From the NCBI RefSeq assembly GCF_020229735.1, contig NZ_CP083455.1:97001-161000 (forward strand): 64,000 nucleotides of DNA, in the 5' to 3' direction. The notes beneath the pieces are model-generated. The model was not told the origin of the DNA. It was given only the letters and a program-made list of their open reading frames with translations, and made no database searches. Shown one piece after another: positions 10,143 through 21,134 of this stretch. The DNA is from Deinococcus taeanensis. GTDB taxonomy: Bacteria; Deinococcota; Deinococci; Deinococcales; Deinococcaceae. How positions within the stretch are numbered: the stretch's first letter is position 1; each line of letters opens with the position of its first letter. The position numbers were made by a program, and so were the translations under genes.

Positions 10143-12596
10143 ATGAGGCTCTTTACTGTCCTGGGAGGCGTGCTGCTGGTCGGCGTGGCCAGCGCGGGCG
10201 GCCTGTGGTACACCTGGGGCCGCGATCTGCCCAGCGTGTCCGACCTGGACGTGCTGGAGTTCAGCGGGCAGACCCGCGTGTACGACCGCGCCGGGACCCT
10301 GGTGGGCACCCTGACGCCCAGCCTGGGTTCAGGCAGCAGCGTCAACCGCAACCTGCTGAAAGCGGGTCAGATCAGCCCGTGGCTGCACAAGGCTGTGGTG
10401 ACCAGCGAGGACCGCCGCTTCTACCAGCATGGAGGCGTGGACATGGTCGGCATTGCGCGCGGCCTCCTGAAGGGCCTGCTGCAGAACGACCTGGAAGGCG
10501 GCAGCAGCATCACGCAGCAGGTCGTGAAGAACACCCTGCTCGATGACCTTCAAGGCGCGCGTACGGCGGAACGCAAGTTCAAGGAGGCGGTGCTGGCCTA
10601 CCAGCTGGAACGCAACTTCGACAAGAAGCAGATCCTGAACGCGTACCTGAACGTGATCTACTGGGGGGACGGCGGCCGCAGCGACATCGTGGGAGCGGGC
10701 GGCGCGGCGCACGCTTATTTCCGGAAGGACGCCGGCGAGCTGAACCTCGCCGAGAGTGTGTACCTCGCCACGATCATTCCGGCCCCGAACCGCCGGTACA
10801 AGAACTTCAAGGCGTACCGGCCGCTCATGAAAAGCCTGCTGGCCCGCATGGTCGAGGACGACCAGATCACGCAGGCGGAAGCGGACGCCGCCTGGAAGAC
10901 CCCGATCTATCCGGCCGGATGGCGCATCGGTTGGAACGCGGACGGCAGCGTCCGTACAGCCACCCTGGAACGCCCCGGGCGCCTGATGGAGAACCTGACC
11001 CTGACCGAAGGCGTCAACCGCTACCCGAATTTCTATTACCTGCAGGCCGTGGAGAAGGAACTGCTGCCCATCATCGGGCGCAAGGCCCTGTACGGCGGCG
11101 GGCGGATCTACACCGGCATGAGCGCCCAGGCGCAGGCGGCCGCCGAGCAGGCCAGCCGGGACGCCCGTCTGCCTGACGGCGCCACGCTGGGCGCCGCGCT
11201 GCTGCGGCCGGACAGCGGCGAGGTACTGGCCCTGGTCGGCCAGAAACTCACGGACGGCGGCCGCCCCAGCGACTGGAACAACGCCACGCAGGCCCGCCGG
11301 CAGGTGGGCAGCAGCGTCAAACCGCTGCTGTACGCCCTGGCCCTGGAGAAAGGCTGGAAGCAGAGCGACACGGTGCTCGACGCGCCCCTGAGCGGCGAAT
11401 ACCAGCCCATGAACTACAACCGACGCTGGAGCGGACGGTACGTCACCATGCGCTACGCCCTGGACCACAGCCTGAACCTGCCCACCGTGCGGATCGGGCA
11501 GGAACTCGGCGTGCCGGCCTTCGAGGCGAAACTCCGTGACCTGGGCCTCACGCCGCCCGCGAACGCCGGACTGTCCCTGACCATCGGCACGCTGGAAGCC
11601 AGTCCGCTGCAGATGGCCGCGGCGTACGCGACCTTCGCCAACGGCGGCCTGTACTTCACGCCCACCCTGGTGCGCAAGGTCGAGGACGCGCGCGGCAAGC
11701 TGCTGTACACCCGCCCTGCGCCCGCCGGGAAACGCGTGTGGGACGCCCGCACGGCGTGGCTGGGGCTGGACATGCTGCGCGGCGTCGTGAATGACCTGAG
11801 CGCCGCGCAGGGCGGCCTCGCCACACGTGCCCGCATCAACGGCTGGCCGGTGGGCGGCAAGACCGGCACCACTAATGACGTCAAGGACCTGTGGTTCGCG
11901 GGCGTCACCCCGAACGTCGCGGGGGCCGTGTGGGTCGGCCGGCAGGAAGGCGGCGCGCTGCCGTCCTGGGCGTACAGCGGCGAGATTCCCACGCCCGTGT
12001 GGCAGCGGGCCGTGGCCGGCACCCTGGCCGGGCAGCCGGAAGCGGACTTCCGCGAGCCGGACGGCATTGCGTACCGCGTGGTCCGCAACGTGAACATGGC
12101 CTTCCGCACTGAGGACGCCGACACTGAGCCTGTCGCGCGGGACGGAAGCGGCACCAGCCGCGGTTTCTTCGGTCGTCGCCGTGTGCCCGCCGCGCCCGCG
12201 CAGCCCAGCGCCGTACCCGCTGCGGCCCCGCCGGAGGAGGCGCCCCCGGCCGAGCAGCCTGCAGCTCCGGAGGAGACCCCAGCCGCGGCCGCCGAGACTC
12301 CGCCCGCCGAGACGGAGGTCGAGGTGACACCGGAAGTCCCGGTGACGCCCACCCCAACCCCCGACCCCACGCCCACACCGGCCCCGACGGCCACGCCGGA
12401 TTCAGGCGCTGCGCCCGCCCCGGCGCAGGAGGTGCCGGTGCAGGACCCGCCCGCTCCGCTGGAAGAGGAACCGGTCATCTCTCCTGACCCCGGCGCGCTT
12501 CCCGAGGACCCTGAACCGGTCGAGCCGGAGCCGACGGACCCCGGCGAGGCGCAGGACCCGAACGACCCCATCAATGACCTGCCTCCACTGGAATGA
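10143..12596 (+). CDS. Class A penicillin-binding protein (PBP1-type)
   Basis: Bifunctional peptidoglycan synthase. A single N-terminal membrane anchor (residues 1-24) is followed by a GT51 glycosyltransferase with the catalytic Glu89 in [13 protein letters not shown], then a transpeptidase with S390-S-V-K393, SLN in DHSLNLP and the K573-T-G motif. From about residue 660 to 817 the protein is an unusual low-complexity tail of Pro, Ala, Glu and Thr, ending in acidic [10 protein letters not shown] repeats. It would act in the inner membrane, facing the periplasm. The tail is not needed for catalysis and may span or bind the thick wall. Confidence 0.95.
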   Translation: MRLFTVLGGVLLVGVASAGGLWYTWGRDLPSVSDLDVLEFSGQTRVYDRAGTLVGTLTPSLGSGSSVNRNLLKAGQISPWLHKAVVTSEDRRFYQHGGVDMVGIARGLLKGLLQNDLEGGSSITQQVVKNTLLDDLQGARTAERKFKEAVLAYQLERNFDKKQILNAYLNVIYWGDGGRSDIVGAGGAAHAYFRKDAGELNLAESVYLATIIPAPNRRYKNFKAYRPLMKSLLARMVEDDQITQAEADAAWKTPIYPAGWRIGWNADGSVRTATLERPGRLMENLTLTEGVNRYPNFYYLQAVEKELLPIIGRKALYGGGRIYTGMSAQAQAAAEQASRDARLPDGATLGAALLRPDSGEVLALVGQKLTDGGRPSDWNNATQARRQVGSSVKPLLYALALEKGWKQSDTVLDAPLSGEYQPMNYNRRWSGRYVTMRYALDHSLNLPTVRIGQELGVPAFEAKLRDLGLTPPANAGLSLTIGTLEASPLQMAAAYATFANGGLYFTPTLVRKVEDARGKLLYTRPAPAGKRVWDARTAWLGLDMLRGVVNDLSAAQGGLATRARINGWPVGGKTGTTNDVKDLWFAGVTPNVAGAVWVGRQEGGALPSWAYSGEIPTPVWQRAVAGTLAGQPEADFREPDGIAYRVVRNVNMAFRTEDADTEPVARDGSGTSRGFFGRRRVPAAPAQPSAVPAAAPPEEAPPAEQPAAPEETPAAAAETPPAETEVEVTPEVPVTPTPTPDPTPTPAPTATPDSGAAPAPAQEVPVQDPPAPLEEEPVISPDPGALPEDPEPVEPEPTDPGEAQDPNDPINDLPPLE

Positions 12597-12629
12597 GGGC
12601 CGGCGGCCGGGCGTCTGGACCGGCTGCAT

Positions 12630-12635
12630 TACACT
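12630..12635 (+). promoter_or_regulatory. -10 element TACACT, leaderless start of the 79-aa gene
   Basis: TACACT ends 6 nt before the ATG at 12642. Confidence 0.4.
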
Positions 12636-12641
12636 GCGGGC

Positions 12642-12881
12642 ATGACCGCATTGCACTGGCCCCTGGCCCTGCTGGCCTCCGCGCTGGCGCTGAGCAGTGT
12701 GCTGCTGCTCACGCGGGCCCTGCCGCGTGTGTCCGTGCCGGGCGTGATCGGTGAACTCCTGACCTTCGCTCTCGTGGGCGCGCTGCTGCTCACGGGGGCG
12801 CCGCTGGCGTGCCTGCTGCTGGTGCTGCTGGCCGGGCTGGCCGGGACTGCGCTGGGCCTGTACCGCTTCCTGAACCGCTGA
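12642..12881 (+). CDS. Small hydrophobic membrane protein, unknown
   Basis: A 79-residue protein that is Leu/Ala-rich over nearly its full length, with about three predicted helices (4-22, 34-50, 52-72) and a short basic C-terminus (YRFLNR). I do not recognise a family. It follows the penicillin-binding protein by 45 bp but carries its own TACACT element 6 nt before the ATG, so it could be read separately. A strong terminator follows. Confidence 0.5.
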   Translation: MTALHWPLALLASALALSSVLLLTRALPRVSVPGVIGELLTFALVGALLLTGAPLACLLLVLLAGLAGTALGLYRFLNR

Positions 12882-12895
12882 ACACCATCACGGTG

Positions 12896-12927
12896 CACGC
12901 CGCGCCCCAGTTCAGGGGCGCGGCGTG
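12896..12927. terminator. Convergent terminator before pnp
   Basis: A 13-bp perfect stem (12896-12908 with 12915-12927) with a 6-nt loop AGTTCA, lying between the 79-aa gene and the 3' end of pnp. Confidence 0.7.
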
Positions 12928-12954
12928 TAACGTGGTCGTTCGTGCTCTGCGGGT

Positions 12955-15120
<2,166 letters not shown>

Positions 15121-15127
15121 GGAAGGC

Positions 15128-15133
15128 AGTCTA
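15128..15133 (-). promoter_or_regulatory. -10 element TAGACT, leaderless start of pnp
   Basis: TAGACT on the reverse strand ends 7 nt before the pnp ATG at 15120. It supports the family start over the 354-codon upstream extension. Confidence 0.5.
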
Positions 15134-15354
15134 TCCCGCTGGGGGAGGCGTGCGCCGTGAGCACGCTCAGCGTTGCGCCGGCACGGCGCGGCCCGCTCGC
15201 CTGGGCCGCCCCGTGCCGGACGCCGTGGAGCTGGGCACCCCGGGATCACCCTTCTCTCCTGGCCGCGGTGGCGTGCGGCCGGCGTCCCTGAAGGCCAGGT
15301 GAAGCGTGGGGCTGGCCGCGCGTGGCAGAGTGCCAGCTGAACAGGAGGTTGAAC

Positions 15355-16164
15355 ATGACGGTACCGAAGTTTGGTGTGGGAACGTTTCGCCTGAAAGACG
15401 ACGTGGTACGCCGGGTGGTATCCGACGCGCTGGAACTCGGGTACCGCGCCATTGATACGGCGCAGGGCTACGACAACGAGGCGGAGATCGGCGAGGTGCT
15501 TGCGGGCAGCGGCGTGCCGCGCAGCGAGGTGTACGTCACCACGAAAATCAAACCGCCGAACTACCGCCGGGACGCGCTGCTTGCCAGCCTGCGTGAAAGC
15601 CTGGAGAAGCTGCGGCTGGAGCAGGTGGACCTGACCCTGATTCACTGGCCGGTCCCGAACGGCGAGGTGCGCCCCGAAGAGTATCTCAGTGCGCTGGCAG
15701 AAGCGCGGGCGCTGGGTCTGACCCGTGAAATCGGCGTGTCGAACTTCAACATCGCCGGGCTGCGGCAGGCGCGTGAGGTCCTGGGAGACGTGCCCCTGGC
15801 AACAAACCAGGTGGAAATCCACCCGTACCTGCAAAACCGCCGGCTGGTGGCCTTCGCGCAGGAGCAGGGGCTGCACCTGACGTCGTACATGACCCTGGCG
15901 GTCGGCAAGGTCATGGGAGATCCCGTGATGCAGGCCATTGCGGCGGCGCACGGCGCGAACCCGGCGCAGGTGGCGCTCGCCTGGGCCATGCAGCAGGGGT
16001 TCAGCGTGATTCCGTCCAGCACGAAACGCGAGAACCTCGCCGGGAACCTCAGGGCGCAGGACCTGCACCTGACGGACGAGGACATGCGCCGCATTGCGGG
16101 GCTCGAAGAGGGCGAGGCCGCCCGCATCGCCAGCCCCGAAAGTGCCCGCCCCGTCTGGGACTGA
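15355..16164 (+). CDS. Aldo/keto reductase
   Basis: A 269-residue NADPH-dependent oxidoreductase with a TIM barrel. The catalytic tetrad lies in [15 protein letters not shown] (Asp and Tyr), VTTKI (Lys) and LTLIHWPVP (His). IGVSNFN and the C-terminal [14 protein letters not shown] contact the cofactor phosphate. This is the length of the AKR5/2,5-diketo-D-gluconate reductase-like group; the substrate is not predictable. The start at 15355 has a good AGGAGG site 6 nt upstream. The gene is divergent from pnp, with 234 bp between. Confidence 0.9.
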   Translation: MTVPKFGVGTFRLKDDVVRRVVSDALELGYRAIDTAQGYDNEAEIGEVLAGSGVPRSEVYVTTKIKPPNYRRDALLASLRESLEKLRLEQVDLTLIHWPVPNGEVRPEEYLSALAEARALGLTREIGVSNFNIAGLRQAREVLGDVPLATNQVEIHPYLQNRRLVAFAQEQGLHLTSYMTLAVGKVMGDPVMQAIAAAHGANPAQVALAWAMQQGFSVIPSSTKRENLAGNLRAQDLHLTDEDMRRIAGLEEGEAARIASPESARPVWD

Positions 16165-16190
16165 CCTGCGCCTGAAAACCATCCAGTATG

Positions 16191-16209
16191 GCCCCCCTGA
16201 CCGGGGGGC
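16191..16209 (+). terminator. Terminator after the aldo/keto reductase
   Basis: A 7-bp stem GCCCCCC / GGGGGGC with loop TGACC. No T-run follows. Confidence 0.5.
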
Positions 16210-16244
16210 GCTGTGCGTTCCCCGACAACCCCTGACGGGTGGAG

Positions 16245-16250
16245 TAGACT
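16245..16250 (+). promoter_or_regulatory. -10 element TAGACT of the metallopeptidase lipoprotein gene
   Basis: TAGACT lies 9 nt before the ATG at 16260; no ribosome binding site fits between. Confidence 0.45.
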
Positions 16251-16259
16251 GCCCGCACC

Positions 16260-17327
16260 ATGAAATTCACACCCAGGACGGCCCTGACGGGACTGCTGAG
16301 CCTCTCACTGCTGACGGCGTGCGGGCAGACGCCGGGCGGCACGCTCTCGGCGCAGGGCGGGGCAGGCAAACCCGCGACCGGCCAGACCAGCGTGGCCGCC
16401 CGGGCGTTCATGCCCAACCCCCTGCAGACCACCGGTGACCAGACCCTCACGGACGCCAGGGACAGCCCGGCGGCCGTGCCCGCCAGTGCGTACTTCAACG
16501 TCACCCTCACGCACCTGGACGGCAGCGGGTACCTGAGCGGCACCTACGCCCGCGTGGTCAGCGAGACGGGCACCCCGGTGTACGGCGCGGGACCGTTCAA
16601 CTTCACGCGTGACCAGGACGGGTTCGAACAGGTCATGGCGTACTACTGGATCACTGAGGCGCAGACATACCTGCAGTCGCTGGGCTTCGGGACGGAACTG
16701 CCGGCCGTGAACAGTGACCAGCAGCAGATCAAGGTCAGCCAGTACGGGGTGGACAACTCGTACCAGAGTGACCAGCCGGACATCATCCGGTTGGGCAAGG
16801 GCGGCGTGGACGACGCCGAGGACGGCGAGGTGATCGTGCACGAGTACGGGCACGCCGTGCACGCCGCGCAGGTGCCGGGCTTCGGTACCAGTCTGGAGGC
16901 CGGAAGCATCGGGGAAGGGTTCGGCGACTACCTGGCCCTGACGGTGGGTGAGGCGGTCGCGAAGGCGAACGGCGCGCCCATCCGTACGCCCCTGCCGTGC
17001 ATTGCGGACTGGGACAGCGTGAGCTACACCAGCAGCGTTCCGCACTGCCTGCGCCGCACCGACCGGGACAAGCACTACCCGCAGGACGTGCGGGGCGAGG
17101 TGCATGCCGACGGAGAGATCTGGTCGCGGGCGCTGTGGGATATCCGCCAGGGGCTGGGGGCGCGCACGGCCGACCGCGTGATCATCCATGCGCAGTTCCG
17201 GTTTGCGCCGGACACCAGCTTCGCGGCGGCGGCGCAGGCGACGGTGGAGACGGCGCAGGCCATGTACGGCACGAAGGTGGCCGGAACGGTGAAAGCGGCG
17301 TTCGCTGCGCGCGGCATTCTGAATTGA
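16260..17327 (+). CDS. Secreted gluzincin-type zinc metallopeptidase lipoprotein
   Basis: A 355-aa protein with a signal peptide ending in the lipobox LTAC, so it is probably anchored through Cys21. The catalytic zinc site is HEYGH (194-198) with a third ligand Glu219 in EGFGDYLAL, the spacing of clan MA gluzincins and closest to fungalysin (M36)-like peptidases, which carry HEYTH and EGWSD. Cys-containing segments ([16 protein letters not shown]) follow. It is shorter than typical M36 enzymes and lacks an obvious propeptide domain. The peptidase role is inferred from the motifs; the target is unknown. Confidence 0.75.
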   Translation: MKFTPRTALTGLLSLSLLTACGQTPGGTLSAQGGAGKPATGQTSVAARAFMPNPLQTTGDQTLTDARDSPAAVPASAYFNVTLTHLDGSGYLSGTYARVVSETGTPVYGAGPFNFTRDQDGFEQVMAYYWITEAQTYLQSLGFGTELPAVNSDQQQIKVSQYGVDNSYQSDQPDIIRLGKGGVDDAEDGEVIVHEYGHAVHAAQVPGFGTSLEAGSIGEGFGDYLALTVGEAVAKANGAPIRTPLPCIADWDSVSYTSSVPHCLRRTDRDKHYPQDVRGEVHADGEIWSRALWDIRQGLGARTADRVIIHAQFRFAPDTSFAAAAQATVETAQAMYGTKVAGTVKAAFAARGILN

Positions 17328-17386
17328 GGCGGACCCAGTGCCGGAGTTGAGGCAACCTGCGTTTTCTTGGCGGGAAGCAGAAGGAA

Positions 17387-17419
17387 CAGGGGCCCGGGGC
17401 AGGTTGTCCTGGGCCCCTG
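17387..17419 (+). terminator. Terminator after the metallopeptidase gene
   Basis: CAGGGGCCC (17387-17395) pairs with GGGCCCCTG (17411-17419), with an inner AGG/CCT stem. No strong T-run. Confidence 0.45.
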
Positions 17420-17494
17420 CAATGTGAGGCATTCTGTTTCAAGCTCACCGGGCATCATAAATCTCGCCACATTCAGATTCATTCCAGCGGCCTG

Positions 17495-17909
17495 ATGGTC
17501 TCTCACGCCCCGCCTTCAACCCTTCCTTGGCTGTAACGGCCAGGCGCACGAAGCCCTCAGCTTCTACCGGACCTGCCTGGGCAGCACGCTGGACCTCATG
17601 ACCGTCACGGACTCTCCCATGGCCGATCAGATGCCCGCCGAACACGCGGACCGCCCCGTGCGCGGCAGTCTGACCACGAGCACCATCACGCTGAACGCCT
17701 CAGACCTGGCGGGCGACATCACCCGCAACCAGAGCGTCTCCCTGATCCTCCAGTGCAACGACCCTGCGCAGGCCCACACCCTCTTCGCCCGGCTCGCGCA
17801 GGGCGGCGAGATCACGCACCCCCTCGGCCCCTCCTGCTGGGAGTCCACCTTCGGGCACGTCACCGACCGCTACGGCATCCGCTGGATGATCAACGCCCCG
17901 CAGGCCTGA
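17495..17909 (+). pseudogene. PhnB-like VOC-family gene with a frameshift at its start
   Basis: The 3' part is intact (open from 17598) and reads like a PhnB/3-demethylubiquinone-methyltransferase-like VOC protein: DSPMADQMPAEH, LILQCNDPAQAHTLFARL and FGHVTDRYGIRWMIN. The same frame continues upstream through LTPRLQPFLGCNGQAHEALSFY, the usual N-terminus, but reaches a stop at 17493 without any ATG or GTG. The ATG at 17495 is one base out of frame: skipping the G at 17498 would join it to SLTPRLQPF. So the gene probably carries a one-base insertion after its start codon. A sequencing error or use of the internal ATG at 17598 cannot be excluded. Confidence 0.65.
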
Positions 17910-17935
17910 TGCGCCCCTGGCCCCACGGCCACCCC

Positions 17936-18342
17936 ATGAACTGGACCCTGGAAGGCACCGCCGAGCCCGTCTCCGGTGTCGAACGCGCCAGAGCCTTCTA
18001 CGGCCGGGCAGCTGGGTGTCCACGACGACCATGACACCGTGCGCGGCAGGCAACGCACCGTGCAGCTGACCGCCCGCGGCTCCGGAGGCTCGGTCGTGTT
18101 CGGCCCGGCCCCTGCGGCCCATGCTCCCCGGCAGCCTGCGCGGCATTGTCATCCATGACCTGCGCGCCGCGCAGACCGAACGGCGCGGCTGAAACGTGGA
18201 CGTCTCGGACATTCAGCTGCTTGGCACGGCCACCCCCCGGGCCATCACGCCAGACGACGACCTGAACCACGCCGGCGTTCTGTTGTTCAGCGCCCCCGAC
18301 GGCCACCCCTGGGCCGCGCAGCAGATCACCGCCCGGCCCTGA
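17936..18342 (+). pseudogene. Decayed VOC/glyoxalase-superfamily gene
   Basis: A VOC protein can be followed across three reading frames: MNWTLEGTAEPVSGVERARAFYG in the first, then, after a shift near 18009, QLGVHDDHDTVRG and VQLTARGSGGSVVFG, then, after a second shift near 18115, LPGSLRGIVIHDLRAAQTE. An in-frame TGA at 18190 interrupts this last frame, which continues with DVSDIQLLGT, LNHAGVLLFSAPDG and QQITARP to the stop at 18340. Order and spacing match a one-domain glyoxalase/bleomycin-resistance-like protein. Two shifts plus a nonsense codon make a dead gene very likely. Confidence 0.8.
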
Positions 18343-18406
18343 CCGGCCGCCAGTTCACGCTCACCACAGAGTGAAGTGGACCTCCCGCGCCCAGGACCCG
18401 CGCGCG

Positions 18407-18412
18407 TAGACT
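18407..18412 (+). promoter_or_regulatory. -10 element TAGACT, leaderless start of the molybdopterin oxidoreductase
   Basis: TAGACT ends 6 nt before the ATG at 18419. Confidence 0.5.
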
Positions 18413-18418
18413 CCGGGC

Positions 18419-20464
18419 ATGACCGCCCTGACGCGCGACGTACTGCTCACCTGCCCCCTGGACTGCCCGGATGCCTGCCGCCTGAAAGTCACCCTCACAC
18501 GCGGCGAGGATTCCCGCACCGGGCAGGTCAGCGAGCGCCTGAGCAAGGTCACCGGGGACCCCGACCATCCCTTCACGCGTGGCTTTGCCTGCGCCAAGAC
18601 CGTGCATTACCCCGCCCGCGCCAATCACCCGGACCGGCCGCTGTACCCCCTGCGGCGCGTGAACCCCAAGACCGACCCGGCGCCCATCTGGGCGCGCGTC
18701 ACCTGGGATGAGGCGCTCGACGACATCGCGGCGCGCCTGAAAACCCTGCTGGACACCCGCGGCCCGGGTTCCATCCTGCGCTACAACTACGCCGGCACCA
18801 TGGGCCTGCGTGAAGGCACCCACGTTCACGCCTTTTTTCGCGCGCTCGGCACGCCGGAACTGGATGAAACCATCTGCGCTACGGCCGGCACTGAAGCCTG
18901 GAGCCTGGGGTACGGCAGCCGGTACGCCGTGGAGCCCGCCGACGTGGCGCACGCCCGGCTGATCGTGCTGTGGGGCATCAACAGCCTCTCCACCAACAGC
19001 CACCTCACGCCGCACCTGACCGCCGCGCGCAAGGCCGGTGCCCGGATCGTGTGCGTCGACCCGTACCGCAACCGCACCGCCGCCTTTGCCGACGAGCACC
19101 TGAAGATCAGACCCGGAACGGACGCCGCCCTGGCCCTCGGCGTGATGCACGAGCTGTTCACGCACGGCTGGACGGACGACGCGTACATTGCCGAGGCCAC
19201 CACCGGCATCGAGGACCTCCGCGCCGAGGCGCTGGCGTGGACGCCGGAACGCACCGCGCAGGTCACCGGCCTGAACGCCGACACCATTCGGGCGTTCGCC
19301 CGCGCGATCGGCACCACGCGCCCCACGTACATCCGCGTGGGGTACGGCATGACCCGCCATGAACACGGCGGCACCAACCTGCGCGCCGTCACCCTGATTC
19401 CGGCCCTGACCGGCGACTGGCGCGTCCGCGGGGGCGGATGCACCCTGAGCAGCAGCGGCGCATTCAAGCTCAACCGCGCCCGTCTGGGCGCCGCGCACCT
19501 CATTCAGCCCAGCACCCCGCACGTGAACATGAACGAACTGGCCGGCGCCCTGCGGCCCGAGGCAGGGTTCGGCGCCACGTTCATCTACAACTGCAACCCG
19601 GCCGTGGTGGCCCCGGACGCCGGCCGCGTCCGCGCCGGCCTGCAACGCGACGACCTGCTGGTCGTGGTGCTTGAGCAGGCCCTGACCGAAACGGCCCGCC
19701 TGGCCGACTACCTGCTGCCGGCCACCACCTTCGCCGAGCACGCGGACCTGTACACCAGCTACGGCCACCACCACCTCGGGTACAACCCCGTGGCCATCGA
19801 CGCACCGGGGGAGGCGCGTCCCAACTCCTGGGTCTTTCAGGCACTCGCGCGGCGCCTGGGCATCACGGAACCCAGCGTGTACTGGAGCATGGATGACCTG
19901 CTGGACGAACTGCTGCGCACGGACCATCCTCACCTCGCGGGCATCACACCGGAACGCATCAAGACCGAAGGCAGCGTGCCCCTGAACCTTCCGGACACCT
20001 TTCTGCCCTACGCGCACGGCGCGGACACCCCCAGCGGCCGGGTGCAGCTCAGCCCGGCGCCGCAGCACCGCGAGCCGCAGGCCCAGCTGAACGCCGCGTA
20101 CCCCGTGCGGCTGATCACGCCGCCCGCGCATCATTTCCTGAACAGCACCTACGGTCTGCTGGAGAACCTCAACCGCGCCGAGGGCAGCGAACCGCACGTT
20201 CTCGTGCACCCCGAGGACGCCGAGGCGTACGGCCTGACCGATGACGCCTACGCTCACCTGCAGTCTGAGGTGGGCGCCGTGCGGCGCCGCGTGAAGCTCA
20301 GCGAGGCCACGCAGCCCGGTACGGCCGTCGTGGAGGGCACCTGGTGGGGGCTTAGCGCCCCGGACGGACGCAGCATCAATGAACTGACCGCGCAGACCCT
20401 CACGGACCTGGGGGGTGGCAGCACCTTCCACAACACCCGGGTGCGCCTGACGCCCGCCTCCTGA
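18419..20464 (+). CDS. Molybdopterin (bis-MGD) oxidoreductase, MopB family
   Basis: A 681-aa catalytic-subunit-like protein. The N-terminal 4Fe-4S site is Cys12-x3-Cys16-x3-Cys20-x37-Cys58. The MopB core follows, with Cys153 in TICATAGTEA at the position of the Mo-ligating Cys/Sec, LIVLWGINSLSTNSH and CVDPYRNRTA. A C-terminal aspartate-decarboxylase-like barrel (residues ~570-680, VHPEDAEAYGLTDD) closes the cofactor. There is no twin-arginine signal, so it is cytoplasmic. No electron-transfer or membrane subunit lies next to it. The group includes formate dehydrogenase-like and biotin sulfoxide reductase-like enzymes; the substrate is unknown. Confidence 0.85.
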   Translation: MTALTRDVLLTCPLDCPDACRLKVTLTRGEDSRTGQVSERLSKVTGDPDHPFTRGFACAKTVHYPARANHPDRPLYPLRRVNPKTDPAPIWARVTWDEALDDIAARLKTLLDTRGPGSILRYNYAGTMGLREGTHVHAFFRALGTPELDETICATAGTEAWSLGYGSRYAVEPADVAHARLIVLWGINSLSTNSHLTPHLTAARKAGARIVCVDPYRNRTAAFADEHLKIRPGTDAALALGVMHELFTHGWTDDAYIAEATTGIEDLRAEALAWTPERTAQVTGLNADTIRAFARAIGTTRPTYIRVGYGMTRHEHGGTNLRAVTLIPALTGDWRVRGGGCTLSSSGAFKLNRARLGAAHLIQPSTPHVNMNELAGALRPEAGFGATFIYNCNPAVVAPDAGRVRAGLQRDDLLVVVLEQALTETARLADYLLPATTFAEHADLYTSYGHHHLGYNPVAIDAPGEARPNSWVFQALARRLGITEPSVYWSMDDLLDELLRTDHPHLAGITPERIKTEGSVPLNLPDTFLPYAHGADTPSGRVQLSPAPQHREPQAQLNAAYPVRLITPPAHHFLNSTYGLLENLNRAEGSEPHVLVHPEDAEAYGLTDDAYAHLQSEVGAVRRRVKLSEATQPGTAVVEGTWWGLSAPDGRSINELTAQTLTDLGGGSTFHNTRVRLTPAS

Positions 20465-20620
20465 TCCCCGGCCCATTTGTGACCACCGCGCCCGTCTCCC
20501 GGTGCCTGGATGCGCGCCGTGCTGCGCCCACTGTTCCGCTGCGGCTCATCCGTGGTGTTTCTCGCGGCCCGCTGGTGGGAACGGGGCGCCGGTGCACCTG
20601 AATTCACTCTGTTGCAGCGC

Positions 20621-20980
20621 CTACCCGGTCGCCACCATCGCCTTCCAGCCCTCAAGGTCCTCTCCAACCGTCAGGTGTTTGCCGGCCCGCACGAGCGGCA
20701 GGCGCAGCAGCTCCGGATCATCGATCACCTTGGCGATCACGCCGTCTTCGGTGGTGCGCAGGTAGGCGAGGTTGCTGCGTTCGTACGCCTTGCCGTCCAG
20801 ATCCAGCAGGGCGTTCAGGCCGTACTTCTGCACGAAGCGGCTCAGTTCTCCCTTCGCGATGGGCCGTTCTTTGAGATCCACGAAGTGAATCTTGATCTTC
20901 CGTTCCTTGAAGAACCGTTCGGCGGCGCGGGTCTCCTTGTTTTTGCGCGTACCGAAGATCTGCACCTGCAGGTCACTCAT
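20621..20980 (-). CDS. ArsC/Spx-family protein lacking the catalytic cysteine
   Basis: A 119-aa thioredoxin-fold protein. DLKERPIAKGELSRFVQKYG, a Leu/Asp-rich segment, KVIDDPELLRLPLVRAGKH and a final Gly-Trp match the ArsC/Spx/YffB layout. The usual Cys after the first strand (NPxCSKSR-like) is replaced: the sequence reads FGTRKNKETRAAERFF, and the protein has no cysteine at all. It is therefore unlikely to be an arsenate reductase and could act as a binding protein. TACACT lies 6 nt before the ATG, and a terminator separates it from ruvB. Confidence 0.8.
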   Translation of the reverse strand: MSDLQVQIFGTRKNKETRAAERFFKERKIKIHFVDLKERPIAKGELSRFVQKYGLNALLDLDGKAYERSNLAYLRTTEDGVIAKVIDDPELLRLPLVRAGKHLTVGEDLEGWKAMVATG

Positions 20981-20986
20981 GCGGCA

Positions 20987-20992
20987 AGTGTA
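20987..20992 (-). promoter_or_regulatory. -10 element TACACT, leaderless start of the ArsC-like gene
   Basis: TACACT on the reverse strand ends 6 nt before the ATG at 20980. Confidence 0.45.
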
Positions 20993-21085
20993 GCCCCGGC
21001 GGAGAACGCGGGTACGGCCGCGGGGAAGGCGTGCGGCAGGGGGCGCTCCACGGCGTCCTGTCAGCAGAGGGGCCTTCCAAAAGGG

Positions 21086-21118
21086 ACACTGGCCCTGAGG
21101 AGATCTCAGGGCCAGTGT
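21086..21118 (-). terminator. Terminator of ruvB
   Basis: A perfect 14-bp stem (21086-21099 with 21105-21118) and a 5-nt loop. Read on the reverse strand it is followed by CCCTTTTGG. It lies 17 nt after the ruvB stop. Confidence 0.8.
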
Positions 21119-21134
21119 GGTACCGCGCTGGGGG

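Noticed and set aside
15121..16182. Upstream in-frame extension of pnp (354 codons)
   Set aside because: It covers the opposite-strand aldo/keto reductase, has no PNPase similarity, and a -10 element precedes the normal ATG at 15120.
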